From Chimonanthus salicifolius (Eukaryota; Streptophyta; Magnoliopsida; Laurales; Calycanthaceae): 64,000 nucleotides of DNA. The stretch's first letter is position 1; each line of letters begins with the position of its first letter. A model generated the notes under the pieces. That model saw only the letters and a program-made list of their open reading frames with translations. It made no database searches and was not told where the DNA came from. Below, in pieces: positions 34,342 to 46,899 of this stretch. The position numbers and the translations under genes are program-made. The stretch is from NCBI GenBank assembly GCA_013350335.1, contig CM023532.1, positions 95,167,064 to 95,231,063 on the forward strand, in the 5' to 3' direction.

Positions 34342-34774
34342 TTTCCAAAGTCATTGAAAAACATTTATCGACTTAGTTCCTTTTCAAATTGGGGGGGGGG
34401 GGGGGGGGGGGGGGGGGTGGACTTCCTAAGTATTGTTTCTCATTTTGGGGGAAAATTACCAAATAAGCACACTTGGTTTGAGGGAAAACTTCCCAAATAT
34501 CAAATGTTCCGTTTTAATTCAGGGAAATCAGGGAGATTTTCTTATTTTGCTACGTTTGATAGATCTAAATTAGAGTGATTTTTCTTCCCTTGCTATCATT
34601 CCTTTTCATCAAACGTTGTTCTTAGATTGAATGCTTCAGTCTGAGTCAATCGAAGTAAATTAACCCGGCCCCCGTGTAGCGGACTCCGAAGAGTCGGTCA
34701 GTTGGGATTCTTATCCGTCAGTGAGACGTGAAACCGGCTTAATTATACTTCGAGAGATTCATTCTTCCGATTTC
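34342..34774 (-). other. Leader of type D element, with G27 run
   Basis: Minus-strand 5' leader related to 8329-8719. It includes the GACTC-CGAA-GAGTC hairpin (34682-34695, a UUCG loop on minus) and an expanded run of 27 G at 34391-34417 at a place where the relative has a short C run. Confidence 0.8.
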
Positions 34775-34786
34775 GCTCTGATACCA
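34775..34786 (-). other. Primer-binding site (initiator tRNA-Met)
   Basis: GCTCTGATACCA, reverse complement of TGGTATCAGAGC, two bases from the LTR end at 34789. It fixes the orientation of the element. Confidence 0.95.
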
Positions 34787-34788
34787 AC

Positions 34789-37700
34789 TGTAACGCCCGC
34801 CCCTTTTCACAGAAATGAGAGTCTATTTTTTTTTTGAAATGAAGAATGATAAAGGGCGCGGGACGTCACAACGCGAGTTAAGTCCGAGCTTCTAAAGCCC
34901 GGCCCTTAACTGGCCAACCCTATGTGTGCGTGGAACTAAGTCCACGAAGAACGGTTCACATGTAGAAGTAAGCTCGAGGATTATTAAACTAAAATATGGA
35001 AATTATAATAGAGACTATCCTACCAATTTTAGATAGCAAGGAAGATACATTCATTTAATTACTAAAATACTTCAAAATCATATTGTCCAAAATAAAATCC
35101 AAAACATAGCAAGAAATATAAGTTATTACAGACCGACAAGCTAAACTACTTAAATTACATTTCCAAAATAAATCTTAAATAAGCTAAGTAGCTCGCTTCC
35201 CCAAGTTCCTACGCTTGGCTCCCGTCCTGTCCTTCGTTTCGGCCATCTCCTGCGTCATCAGGTAGGGTAGAAGTAGGGCGTTAGACAACGCGCCCAGTAG
35301 GACTTCGAGTAGAGCTAACACATGGATTAGTGATAAGAAGCATACAGATAATAATATAATGAAAACCATAAAATGAATGTTATGCCATGGGTGTCTATGT
35401 CATGAGTCCCACCCATCATCCATACAATCATGATATCCCCATGTCTGCTTCTCGGTCGCCCCGACGGAGCATGGACTCCGATTATATCTCAACACATCAA
35501 GATATCCCCATGTTTGCTTCTCGGTCGTCCCGACGGAGCATGGACTCCGGTTATAGCATATCAAGCTATCCCCATGTTTTCTTCTCGGTTGCCCCGACGG
35601 ATCATGGACTCCGGCTATAGCATATCAGGCCATCCCCATGTTTGCTTCTCGGTCGCCCCGACGGAGCATGGACTCCGGTTCCTTTATTTTCCTGCCCATG
35701 CCATGCATGAGATGTAATTGCGATATGCTATATAGTATTTAAATCATTGTAAATGTAATATGCCATATGCCATATAATATATATAAATCATAATCTTAAA
35801 ACCCATCATAAAACCAATCATATAATTACCAAATTAAATCAAGGAGACCATCATATAATACGTAATCCACGGCTTACAAAAAGGTAGGAATCCTACCGAA
35901 TACCGATTAGGGTCCCTTTACGTTTCCCGTCCGATAATCCGATCACCGATACGTGCACCGCTTGCGACGTTCGATACCTTATTACATATTAATAATCAGT
36001 CCACGTTTTTAACCATTTCTAAGTCCATAAATCATACCTTAGTGGGGTTCGGCCATACCCCATGGCCAAACCCAACTATCTAGGTTTTGTGGGTCCCATT
36101 TAGTCCAATAATCCTTTAATTTGTGAGTTTAAAATCTAGCGGCCCTAGGCTTTATAGAACCGCACATAAGGTCATCTTTAAAGCTTTTAAGTCCATGATC
36201 ATCCCCCATGGGGTTCGGCCACGTATCATGGCCGAACCCATGGTTCTTGAATTTGGCCATTATTTACGGTTTTGCCACTATCTCTTTTCCATGACTAATC
36301 ACTCATTCATCAATGCATAATTAAGTCCATAACTGATCACAAACTTAGATTCCTTAGTGCCTCATTTAATCATGTCACAAAACCATTAAAAACAATGCTT
36401 TTTCTTAACTTAAACCTCATTAATTAAGACACATACATAACCCCATACTTAGCCCATCACATGGCTCATAAATTGGGTCATGGGTTCGGCCCTACACCAT
36501 GGCCAAACCCATGATGTCTCTTCCCATTTTTTCTTGGACATAAACACAATATTTAGGTCCACCATAATTCCTTCCATGAAGGGGTTTAAATCACACTTTT
36601 AAACCATCCTCCTCAACGACATTGGAGTCCATTACAACTATCAACATTCCCCCATTGTTTTTTCCATCTTTTACCCCCATCCAATACACATACATCACCA
36701 TAGGGTTCAAAAGCATTCCCTCCATAAAATCTCTCCATAGTTTTATTTTTAAAACATTATTTCCACCCCTTTAAAACCTTATAAACTATGCTTAAAAATC
36801 CATTCAAACCATCAACATTCTTAATCATTCATTCATTTAAAACTTTAAAAATCATTAACCACTTAACATAGCCTCCATTCTCTAAACCCATTAAAATTCT
36901 AACACCATCACCATAAGGTTCATGGTCCATCATTCATTCATGCCTTTTAAGGCCACAAAGATCATTCACATCTCCCATAAATTTCTTCATTTACACTCCC
37001 TTTTAAAAATTACCACATTTAATCATTAAACCCTAAAAATCACACATCACCCTTCCATGATCTTAAACCTAAAAACCCCATTAAAATTCCTTAATTACCT
37101 ACCATGGGGTTCGGCCATATTACATGGCCGAACCCTATGGCCTTTGATTCTTTCAAAAATCCGTACTTCCAAAAATCACATACATCCATGCTTAAATAAA
37201 TTTTTAACACATAATGTCCTTAATACATCCTTTATTTTCTTAACCTAATTTACCCATTAGGGTTTGTCGATTCCTCATCCTTTCCTTGGATGGATTTGAG
37301 ATCCAAGGCCCATGATATTTTGGCCACTATTACATCCAAGAAAAATGGATTCCATGGTCTCTTCTTAACCCTAAAAAAAAAATTTAAATTCTTGTTTAGG
37401 AATACTTACAATCCGACGGTTCCTCCGACTTTTCTTTCTCCTCTTGGATTCCTTGGCCTTCTTTCTTCTTCTTCTCCTTTGTTGGTCAGCCAAGATGTGT
37501 TTGATCAAATGAAAAACATCAAAGCTTGGGTCGGCTAAGATGGAGTAGATTTGAGAGAGAGAGAGGTGGGGAGAGGCTGTCTCAAGCTTTGGTCTTGAGG
37601 TGGAGGGCCCAAGCTTAGCTCTTTCTTCTCTCCTTCTCTTCTTAGTTTTCTTATTTTCTTCTCCTTGGTGTGGGACGGCAATGAGAGAGCAAAGGAGGGA

Positions 37701-38472
37701 GAGAGTGAAAGAGTGAGATGGAAAGAGATGGAGAAATGAGATAAGGTTCATCTCATTTGGTTGTGTAACTTACACTCCACCATTAACTCCTCCCACCAAC
37801 CAAGCATGGGATATTTTTTATGCTTTAATGGTGGTGATTGGGATAAAAACCCCACTAGCCAACGTTTTTGGGCTTTTGGAATGAGGTGGTGTGGTCTCCC
37901 ATGTTTGACCATTTGACCATCTTTTGGATAGTTTAATCATTTAATTAATTGGCTAATTAACTTAGGTTAATTAATTCCCACTTAACCTAATTTCACTTTC
38001 TTAATTTCCCTCCATGTATCCACCCATGGTTGACCAATTCAACCATGGTGGCCGGCCCCATCAATCCTTGGTCCACATGCCACGTCACTTGGTGTGGTGG
38101 AGGTGGGTCCCAATTGGCCATGTCACCTTGATCTCTCCATCACCAACGTAGATGATTTAAATTTAATTAAATCCATTCCCAACTAATTGGATCACCATTG
38201 GGCCCATGGCCCAATTACATTCACCTCCTACCCATTTACCTTAAAGCTTAAATTATCTTGACCCATTGGGTCCCAAATGGGTATTGGGCCCAATTTGACC
38301 ATCATTGACCACTTAAATGAATTTAAACCAATCCATGGTCCATTGGGCCATACTTGGGCCTTTGTCCAAGTTTTGATCCATTTACCATCTATTCCATTAA
38401 ATTTCCCAATTTCCATCATTAAAACAAATAATAGCCACATATTCATTGATTTAAAAATTCCGGGCTATTACA
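34789..38472 (-). repeat. Type D 5' LTR (3684 bp)
   Basis: TGTAACGCCCGCCCC to CGGGCTATTACA. It has the same internal order as its sister: U5 stem-loop (34877-34910), acceptor complement (35250-35252), minisatellite (35437-35685), GGTAGGAATCCTACC (35883-35897), TTCGGCC palindromes (36047, 36212, 36484, 37110), donor complement (37404-37409), GA/CT-rich zone and U3. No gene. Confidence 0.94.
35250..37409 (-). other. Candidate LTR intron (type D 5' LTR)
   Basis: On minus: donor ATT|GTAAGTATT at 37409, branch-like CTAAC at 35284-35280, acceptor GACGCAG at 35252-35250. The branch-to-acceptor spacing is about 30 bases, as in type A. In the 3' LTR the same sites are at 28725 and 23906. Splicing itself is inferred. 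Confidence 0.5.
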
Positions 38473-38477
38473 CACCC

Positions 38478-39632
38478 TATGGATTTTTATCCCATATTCC
38501 ATCATCTATTATGGTTGGCTATTCACTTATACTAAGTCCAAACATATGTGATTCTTAAATCAACAACATATCATCATCCATAATTTCCAACCATGATCTT
38601 ACCCTAATTAATCCATAAAAACAGTCCATGGGGTTCGGCCATACACTTAGCCGAACCCTATGGTTTTCTTGATGTAAACCCTGCAATATTTGTCCATGGT
38701 TTTGATCAGCAACTTAGCCATAACATCAACATGGTTCAGCCATGCCATAGCCGCTCCAAAACAATAAACTTATCTCCATTTTAAACCCTTTAAAACCTTC
38801 ATTACATAGTATGGTTTTTATCCCTCAACAACCATAAAAATCACCACATCCTTTCATGGGGTTCGGCCATCCAAAGGGCCGAACCCTATGGTCCATGTTT
38901 TGTCATTTTAAAACAACATAATACTTGATCTAAACCTTTAATAGATTCGGCCATACAATGGCCGGATCATGTTCCCTTAATCATTCCTTTTAACAAGTGT
39001 TTATTGAGCACTTACCAAAACCGCGACTCCTCCGGTTCTTTCACTTCTTCTTGATCCTCTCCTTAGTCCTTCCTTCCTTCTCCTTTAGCTGAGACTGATC
39101 TTGCTTGGAGACCCCTTGGAATAATTCATCCAGGTGATATGGATTGGGAGAGAAACTTAGAACAATGCTCCAAATCCTTCTTGGTCTTTGAGAGAAGAAC
39201 CGGCCTTGAGAGAGAGAAGAAATGAGATAGAATTCTCAAAGTGATTGATCTTCTTTTCCTTAAGGTGCCGATCGGCGAAGAGAGTGCTTGAGGGAGAGAA
39301 ACAACCCAGAGAGTATGAGATGGAGATCCAAGTCTTTTGTTCCAAATGTGGTGGTCGGCCAAGGTGGTGGTTTTTTATTTAGCCCTTGTGTAACTCCCAT
39401 CTCCTTAACCTTCCCCTTAATGCTTTACTTGGGGGTTTCATCCTTGAGATGAAAACTCCCAAGGCTCCAACAGCTCCCATGCAAGGTCTTGCGTAACCTC
39501 CACAAACCCTATTCATCTTCCATCTTGGAGTTTCATCAAAAATGTGAAACTCCCATGTGCCCCAACGGCATGTCTGAGTTTGAAACCTATAACGGCCATT
39601 CTTTATTTACTTGCCCATGTAGGGGTTTCATC
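38478..39632 (-). repeat. Type B solo LTR, middle segment
   Basis: Continues from 23437 after CACCC. TTCGGCC palindromes at 38634 and 38860, donor complement ACTTAC at 39010-39015 beside CCGCGACTCCTCC, GA-rich stretch, ATGAAAC palindromes (39433, 39529). Ends in TTTCATC where the next LTR inserted. Confidence 0.85.
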
Positions 39633-42600
39633 TGTAACACCCCACCCTTTTCACTCTAATTTTCAGAGTTTATTATTTTTTTTTAAATATAATAATCATG
39701 TGATCGGGGCGGAGTGTCACGACGTGAGTTAAGTTCGGATCTCTAAATCCGACCCTTAACTGGCCAAACCCATGTGCGTATGAACTAAGTCCATAAAACT
39801 GATCCGCACATGGTACATATATAACTTGCGGAATTAACTTAGTTTTAATCTAACTGAGGTTATAATAGAACCTAAGACTATTCCAATTTTCCATTCTTAG
39901 ATAGCAAAGTACATAATCTTATTCTCCAAAATTACTAAATAATATTAATCTACCATTCAATCTAACCATCCAAAATAAACCAATCCACAACATCTACTTA
40001 TCTACTTATTACATGCCAACAAATCTAGTTACCAAATTACATTGTTCAAATAATTCAAATAACAAATCCATGAATAGTCCATTCAAAATCATTCAAACCG
40101 CCCAAGTTTCCGTACTTGGTCCTCTTCTCGATCCACGTTTTTCCCTTTCCCTGCATCATCCACTAAGGATACAGATAGGGCGTTAGATCAACGCGTCCAG
40201 TAGTGTTTCCGAATAGGGCTACCACATGGTTAGTCAAAAACATGCAAATAGTATAATAATAATACATGTGAGACAAAATTCCATAAAAACATGCTATGTA
40301 TGAAATGAATATGTAATGAGTCCCACCCATCACCATTCAACATAGCCATCACTTGACGGGATTCTCATCATCAAGGTAACCCACAGTAGTCTTTCGGACG
40401 CCCCGACGGAGTGTGGCCTCCGGATTCCTCCTGATGGGATTCTCATCATCAGGGTACCCCACAGTGGTCTTTCGGACGCCCCGACGGAGTGTGGCCTCGG
40501 GTTACAACACCATCATCCCATGCCATGCACGAGATGTCTATGCAACATGTCATTTAGAAACATATCTTCACAATCATATAAGTTATCAAAATCAACATAA
40601 AACAGCATATGAAATTGTGGTTACAATAAAGGTAGGAAACCTACTCTTGTTTACTTTGTTCGACCCTTCCTTTGAATCGTCTTCCGATCACGGCTTGTAC
40701 ACCGTTCTAGAAATCCCAAAACCTTATTTACATAACAGCAAGTTAAGCATTCATTCATGTGATTCTAACTTAGTCTAAGTCCCAAAAATCCACTTAAACT
40801 TCCATGTCCTATCTTAGCCATAGAACCCCATAGTTCGGCCATGAAATGGCCGACCCATGATTTGTCTAAATGTTCACATAACAATTATTTATTAACCATT
40901 CAAGATGTTCCATGATCTTTTAAATTTGAAACCATTTGATTTAATAAAATAGTCCTCATAAAATGATCCATGGGGTTCGGCCATGCATGGCCGAACCCTA
41001 TGGTTCACTTGGTCCAATCATCACCATGATTACTCATGGTTTTTACATGCTGATTCAACCATGAATAATACATGGTTCAGCCGCTTATTAATCAACCAAA
41101 AACAGTACCCAAGTATCCCATTAATTGCCACAAGAACACCATAACTTTATATGGTTTTAATCTCACAAAACCTTTAAATACTTTCGTGGAAATGTCATAC
41201 CATTTCATGGGGTTCAGCCAACCCAATTGGCTGAACCTCATGGCCTATGGTTTAGATCCATTTATCCAATTATAAACTCAACACTAAGCCCATAGATAAA
41301 CCTAACTTATTCTTAGGTCAAAGCACATAATGATTACTTAAAATCCATCCTACACTTAACCCAAATAACTCTACAAAATAGTCCATGGGGTTAGGCCATA
41401 CTCATGGCCGAACCCCAAGGTTTCCTTGATGTAAATCTTCTCATCATACTTACTTATTTTTGGCCACAAGATAACCCATAAAATTTCCCATGTTTTGACA
41501 TGATTTTTGACCTTTAAAACACCAAACATAAGAACTCTTATCATGGGGTTCGGCCAACCAAAATGGCCGAACCCAATGATGTATTTTCTTTCCTTTTTAA
41601 ACTATCTTATTCAAGATTAAATTACTTGATGTGTTCGGCCAATCCATAGCCCAACACATGACACTTAAAACCATACTTTTAGAACTTTTCAAAGCAAGTA
41701 ATCAATCTAATTTAGCATCCAAAAACAGTCCATGATTTTGGTTCAAAAAGACCATCCAACTTAACCCAATCTTTTCATGGGGTTCGGCCAACCCAATTGG
41801 CCGAACCCTATAATCCATTTTCTCATCTTAATCATGCACTTCCAACCAATATTTAACCCTTGTTAGATTCGGCCATCCAATGGCCGGATCATGATTCTTT
41901 ATTAAGGATAGTTTATCGATAACCTACCGTTTCCGCGACTCCTCCAATTGATCTTCTCTCCGGCTTGTTCCCTTCCCTTTCTTAGCCTCTCCTTCTTCTT
42001 GATTCCTTGATGGAGAGATCGGTCAAGGACTGATTAAGCAACCAGCTGCTGCTCTAGGTGTTTGGAAAGATAGAGGACGGCAAAGAGAGAGAGATAGGAT
42101 TTTGGATAGAAAACCTTGATGCCAACTCCTTTGCTGAAAGCATGCTTTTGTCTTGGTGAAATAAATCAATCAAGGACTGATTTCATATCAGTAACCAGCT
42201 ATTGTTCTTGGTGTTTGGAGAGATGATATCAGTCCAAGGAAGAGAGAGAGAAAGAGAGAGTAAAATGAAAATCCTTTGTTTGACCAAAAACAGCCCAAGG
42301 TTAACCTTGTGTAACTCCCTCACCTCAATCAAAGTTCTTTATGTTACTTCAGGGTTTCATCTATGAAATGAAACACCCCAAGCAACCAACGTCTCCTTGC
42401 ATGGTTATGGGTGTAACCTCCTCAAATCCCATTCATTTCTTAATACCTCCCTTGGGGGTTTCATCTTTGAGATGAAACTCCAAGGGTACCCAACGGCTTA
42501 CCTTGCTGTATTCATTAGTGTAATCTCCACCTTTACCTCCTTCTCATTAACAACTCAAAATACGGTTTCATCTTAAGATGGAATCCTTCCCCTTCCTTCA

Positions 42601-43390
42601 ACGTGTAAGCTATGATTTAAATTTGAAATGCCAAAAACCTCTTTGTGTAATAACACCAAACAACAACTCCATTTATTCTCCAACCTTGGAGTTACATGCA
42701 TGCATTATCTACCCATCTATTGGATGTCCTTTGAAGAATCAAACAATGTACTCTAACCATTTCCAACGTGCATACACTTTGCATTTGAAATAATCCTCCC
42801 ACCTCCAACGTCTCCCATGTACTTTCAAAATGTAACTCTCATTTCCTTTGTCACTTAAATGGGAGTTACATGCATGGTAATACCTCCCATGCAGCCAACA
42901 TTTATTGTGTTAAAACCTACCACCAGCCTACACCACCATCTTACACACACTTTACTCACTAAAATAATTATTCCATCTAACTCATGTATTTAACTCACCC
43001 AAACTTTACTCATTTATTTTATGTGACTCAACTAATAATTTCCATTCAACTAAACTCCAACATTTATTTCAACTCAAACAAACTCAAATATTTAATAAAC
43101 TCAAACCACTTAAGCTTTGAGCTCACTCATGATTAATCATGCCCATTTCAACCCATTGGGTCCCATTTAGCCATTTTAACCCATTTAACTAAATTTGAGC
43201 CAATTATGATTCTTGACCCGTTTAAGTTCATCTTATCCATTTGTTTGTTTTGTAATCAAAACTACTAACCATTGGGTCTTGTTTGAACCATTGACCCATT
43301 TAAATTCAACTCAAATAAATCACAATGGCAATTTCGTAAATATGAATAAATTCATATAAATTGATAACTTTGAAATTCTAGGGTGTTACA
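39633..43390 (-). mobile_element. Type A solo LTR (3758 bp), minus
   Basis: TGTAACACCCCACCC to AGGGTGTTACA, flanked by TCATC (39628-39632, 43391-43395). It is the same type as the LTR 13413-17421 by its termini and internal order, with CTCCG minisatellite units at about 40350-40500, TTCGGCC palindromes (40975, 41547, 41780) and ATGAAAC palindromes (42354, 42460). No internal coding region. Confidence 0.92.
40151..41937 (-). other. Candidate LTR intron (type A solo LTR)
   Basis: Minus-strand donor ACG|GTAGGT at 41937 beside GGAGGAGTCGCGG, acceptor GATGATGCAG ending at 40151. Same sites as in 14897-16893. Confidence 0.45.
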
Positions 43391-43395
43391 TCATC

Positions 43396-44079
43396 CATGA
43401 GATGAAACTCCCACAAGCCAACGGTTTTGTCATGTTTTAGACCACCAAACCATCCAGCTCCCTTTGATCCTCATCAACGCCCCATGTGAGAGTTTCATTT
43501 TTGAGATAAAACTCCCCCCCTCCAAGTGTGAACCCATTTTGTAACTCCACAAAACGCCACCTGCCATTTATTACCTATCCTAGAGTTTCATGCATAAGAT
43601 GACCTCCCATGCATCCAACGTGTGGACCATCTTATTTGAATATGAAACAACAACCTTTCAACCTCATACTCCACTCATTTATAATTTATTTCAAACAACT
43701 CACTCACTCATTATTTATTTCAAATCAACTCACTCACCTATAATTTATTTCCAACCAACTCACTCATTTAACTCAACTATTTAATTCCATTTCAAACTCC
43801 AATCAGCCCCAACTTAATCAAGCTTGGACTCACTTGATGATCACCCAAGTCAAACCCGACCCATTGGGTCCAAATTGGCCATTTTGACCCATTTCACAAA
43901 CTTTGACCCAATTAGAAATCTTGACCCATTTAATTTAATTTAATCCCATAACACCAACATTGAGTCTTATTTGAACAATGGGTTCCACCATTTTCTCATC
44001 TACGATCATAACCCTTTAATTCATAACTCCGATTGCATTTTCGTAAATATTGATATATTGAAAAATCTAGGGTATTACA
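43396..44079 (-). repeat. Type B solo LTR, last segment (U3)
   Basis: GATGAAAC palindromes, repeated CAACTCACTCA words, the GACCCATTGGGTC-rich U3 and the end GGGTATTACA. It shows the 21 terminal bases that the copy at 19277 lacks. Confidence 0.85.
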
Positions 44080-44330
44080 GATGAAACCCCCACATGGAGA
44101 AGTAATGGAGAGGTGAGGAGTGACGGTTCATTTCAAATTCAAAATTCAAAGGACACACCTTGGAAAGGGGGGAAAGTTTCATCTTAACATGAAACCCCCA
44201 CTTGAAGCTTTAATGAGAGGAGGAAGCTTTGGGGAGAAGGATGCACCAAGGCAGCCCAAGGGCCAAAACCGTTGGGAGGGTTTCATCTCAAGGATGAAAC
44301 CCCCAAATGGAATAAGTGAAGGAGATGAAT

Positions 44331-44359
44331 GGGGGGGGGGGGGGGGGGGGGGGGGGGGG
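44331..44359 (+). repeat. G29 homopolymer
   Basis: Uninterrupted run of 29 G in the type C LTR. Its true length is uncertain in most sequencing methods. Confidence 0.9.
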
Positions 44360-44753
44360 AGAGTTACAAAGGGGTGCCATCAAGGGACACCACCTTTGGT
44401 CAACCCTCATACTTGTTTTCCATTAATTCTCTCCCTCACTCTCTCTCCCTTGGCCGTCCCACCACTCTAGACAAGAACCTTGGTTGGTTGCTTCTCCTCA
44501 AACCACTTCTTGGCTGATCACTCCTCAAAGACAAAGTGGTCTTAGAACAAAGGAGTTTGCATCTCAAGGTTTTATCATTCACACCCAAGGCTGAAATACT
44601 CTCTCTCTTAAATCTATACCTTGGCCGAACCACTCCAAGGACTGCATCAAGATCAATCTCGGCTAAAGGACAAGAAGGAAGGAAGGAAAGGCTAAGGAAA
44701 GAAAGAAAAGGAACAAGCCGGAGCAAAAGAAAACCGGAGGAGTCGCGGAACCG

Positions 44754-46429
44754 GTGAGTAATTTACTAGTTTTTGTTTATAAGAATCATAGGGTTCGGCC
44801 AAGGTTTATGGCCAAACCCCATGGATGAAAATTGGTTGTTGAATCAGTCTTTTTAATATAAAGAATGGATCATAAGGTTCGACCATGGTGCATGGCCGAA
44901 CCCCAAGAAAAGACTTGGTTATTTTTATGGGTTTTTGAGGATGAAAAACCATGGAATGTTTGATGTTTTAAAAGGGTTTTTATGATTGGATGGTTGGACC
45001 AAAAGAAGAGGTGAGGTTCGGCCATGGTGTATGGCCGAACCCCACCAAATAACATTTATGGATTTAGGGTTTTCTTAGAGATTAAATTATGTGGACTGTT
45101 TTAATAAGTTTGAAGGATTTCAAAACATGTAACTAGTGGATGCATGTTAAAGATTTGTAAAAGGACTTTTAAGGGAGGAATATTAATCATGTTACATGAT
45201 ATTAAAATGTTATGTGGTGAAAGAACCATGAACCATGGGTTCGGCCATAGTGTATGGCCGAACACCATGGAAGGTTGCCAAGGACTTTGAAGGGGTTAAA
45301 ATGGAGTAATGTTTAGTGGACTTAGATTATTAGTTATGTTAAACAATTGGTGCATAAGTAATGAGATTAAGGAATTAAGAGGTCATGATCTTATATCTAA
45401 GTTAAAAGAACAAAGGACATGAAAGAGGGACCAAACCCAAGATGGTGAGGTTCGGCCATGTTGTATGGCCGAACCCTACTAAGGAGTATTTGGTGGGTTA
45501 TTGATTAACCTAGGCATGTTTTTGAATGGAATGGATTAGTCATAGAATGAACAATGGCATAAAATGTAAATAGGGGTAAAAATGCAAGATCATGGGTTCG
45601 ACCATGGTGAATTGCCGAACCCCAAGAGGAATGGTTTGTTTATGTATTTTATGGATTGAGTTTTAAATGAGTTACTTGGATGGGCTTGGTTGAATAAAAA
45701 AGAGATCAAATCCAAGTGGGTGAGGTTCGGCCATGATGTATGGCCGAACCCCACAAGGTGGTGTGTTTGGTCTTAAACTTAATTAGAAACCAAATGAGAT
45801 ATGTGTTTGACTTATTGACATGTAACAAGGTAACGAGACTTCTTAAACGGTGCGCAATCGTAAGCGGTGACGGTTTAAGAAGAGCGGACATTTTAAGTGA
45901 CCTTTGTGTAGGTTTCCTACCTCTTTGTAACCATGGTTTTATACTTGCTGTTTTAATCTTGATTTTGATGAGATATGTGCTAAATTATTATGTTTCAAAG
46001 AGGATTTGAATGCTAAGATTTTATTACAAATGGCATGTATTCATTGACATCTCATGCATGGCATGGGGTGATGGTTATGTAACTTGAGGGGCCACACTCC
46101 GTCGGGGCGACCGAAAAACCTATGTGGGTTACCATGTTGATGAGAATCCCATCAAGAGGAAACCGGAGGGTCCACAATCCGTCGGGCCGTCCGAAAGACC
46201 TATGTGGTGGTACTTTGATGGTGAGAATCCCATCAAGAGGCTATGTATACTTGTGATGGGTGGGACTCATTACATTTGCATACATACATAGCATTGTTTT
46301 GTAAGGTTTTGATGATCATGCATTATTATGTTATATGCATGTTTTATACTAACCTTGTGGTAGCCCTAATAGGAATACCTACTGGGCACGTTGTTCTAAC
46401 CCCTACTTCTACCATAGTGAATGAAGCAG
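44754..46429 (+). other. Candidate LTR intron (type C solo LTR)
   Basis: Donor CCG|GTGAGT beside GGAGGAGTCGCGG, branch-like CTAAC at 46396-46400, acceptor GAAGCAG ending 46429. The geometry matches the other types. Confidence 0.5.
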
Positions 46430-46899
46430 GAAACAAAGGGAACGATGAGCATGATCGGAGTCAAGCTTAGAAGCTTGAATGAGTTTACTTTATAGTTGTT
46501 TAAAGTTATTATTTGGACTTGTAATTTGAGATAACTTAGAATGTCGGACATGTAATAACTTAATTATGTTGCTATGGTTTGGAATGGTTTTATTTGATTA
46601 TTTTAGATAAGATAAACATTGTAAAAGGACGTACATCTTTGCTATCTAATAAATTGGAATAGAGTTAGGTTCTATTATAATCCGCAGTATAAGATATTAT
46701 CCGCATGTTAACTTATGTGTGTGAACTATCTCAGTGGACTTAGTCCGCACACACATAGGGTTGGCCAGTTAAGGGTCGAGTTTTAGAAGCTCGGACTTAA
46801 CTCGCATCATGACATCTCGCTCTTTATCACTTTAAAAAAAAAAAAAATAGACTCTGATTTTCGGAAAGTAAGTGAGAAAGGGCGAGGCGTTACAGGCAT

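Larger units (their letters stand above)
23438..38472 (-). mobile_element. Type D chromovirus, full length, minus strand
   Basis: Target duplication CACCC (23433-23437, 38473-38477); the unoccupied paralogous site is at 6555-6559 in the other type B LTR. Both LTRs are present and, after subtracting the nested solo LTR, have nearly the same length (about 3685 and 3684 bases). The inside has gag-pol in reverse, a leader and a tRNA-Met primer site. Many lesions in gag-pol make it non-autonomous now. Confidence 0.94.
21748..44079 (-). mobile_element. Type B solo LTR with two nested insertions
   Basis: Starts TGTAACACCCCGCCC, ends GGGTATTACA, with target duplication GATGA (21743-21747, 44080-44084). 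Without insertions about 3.53 kb of LTR remains (21748-23437, 38478-39632, 43396-44079). It contains the type D element 23438-38472 and the type A solo LTR 39633-43390. Confidence 0.92.
21120..46894 (+). mobile_element. Type C solo LTR with nested insertions
   Basis: Starts TGTAACACCCGGAATTTC and ends GGCGAGGCGTTACA, flanked by GGCAT on both sides (21115-21119, 46895-46899). Only LTR sequence remains once nested elements are removed (628 plus 2810 bases), so it is a solo LTR. It is split by the type B LTR 21748-44079. A solo LTR normally results from recombination between the two LTRs of one element. Confidence 0.9.
44085..46894 (+). repeat. Type C solo LTR, right segment
   Basis: Resumes after GATGA. 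It has ATGAAAC palindromes, a run of 29 G at 44331-44359, a CT-rich leader, donor GTGAGT at 44754, and TTCGGCC palindromes (44791, 45016, 45239, 45449, 45725). GTAGGTTTCCTACC (45909), a hairpin minisatellite (46085-46235), acceptor CAG at 46429 and the U5 stem-loop (46768-46801) follow. The open frames are not gene-like. Confidence 0.88.
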
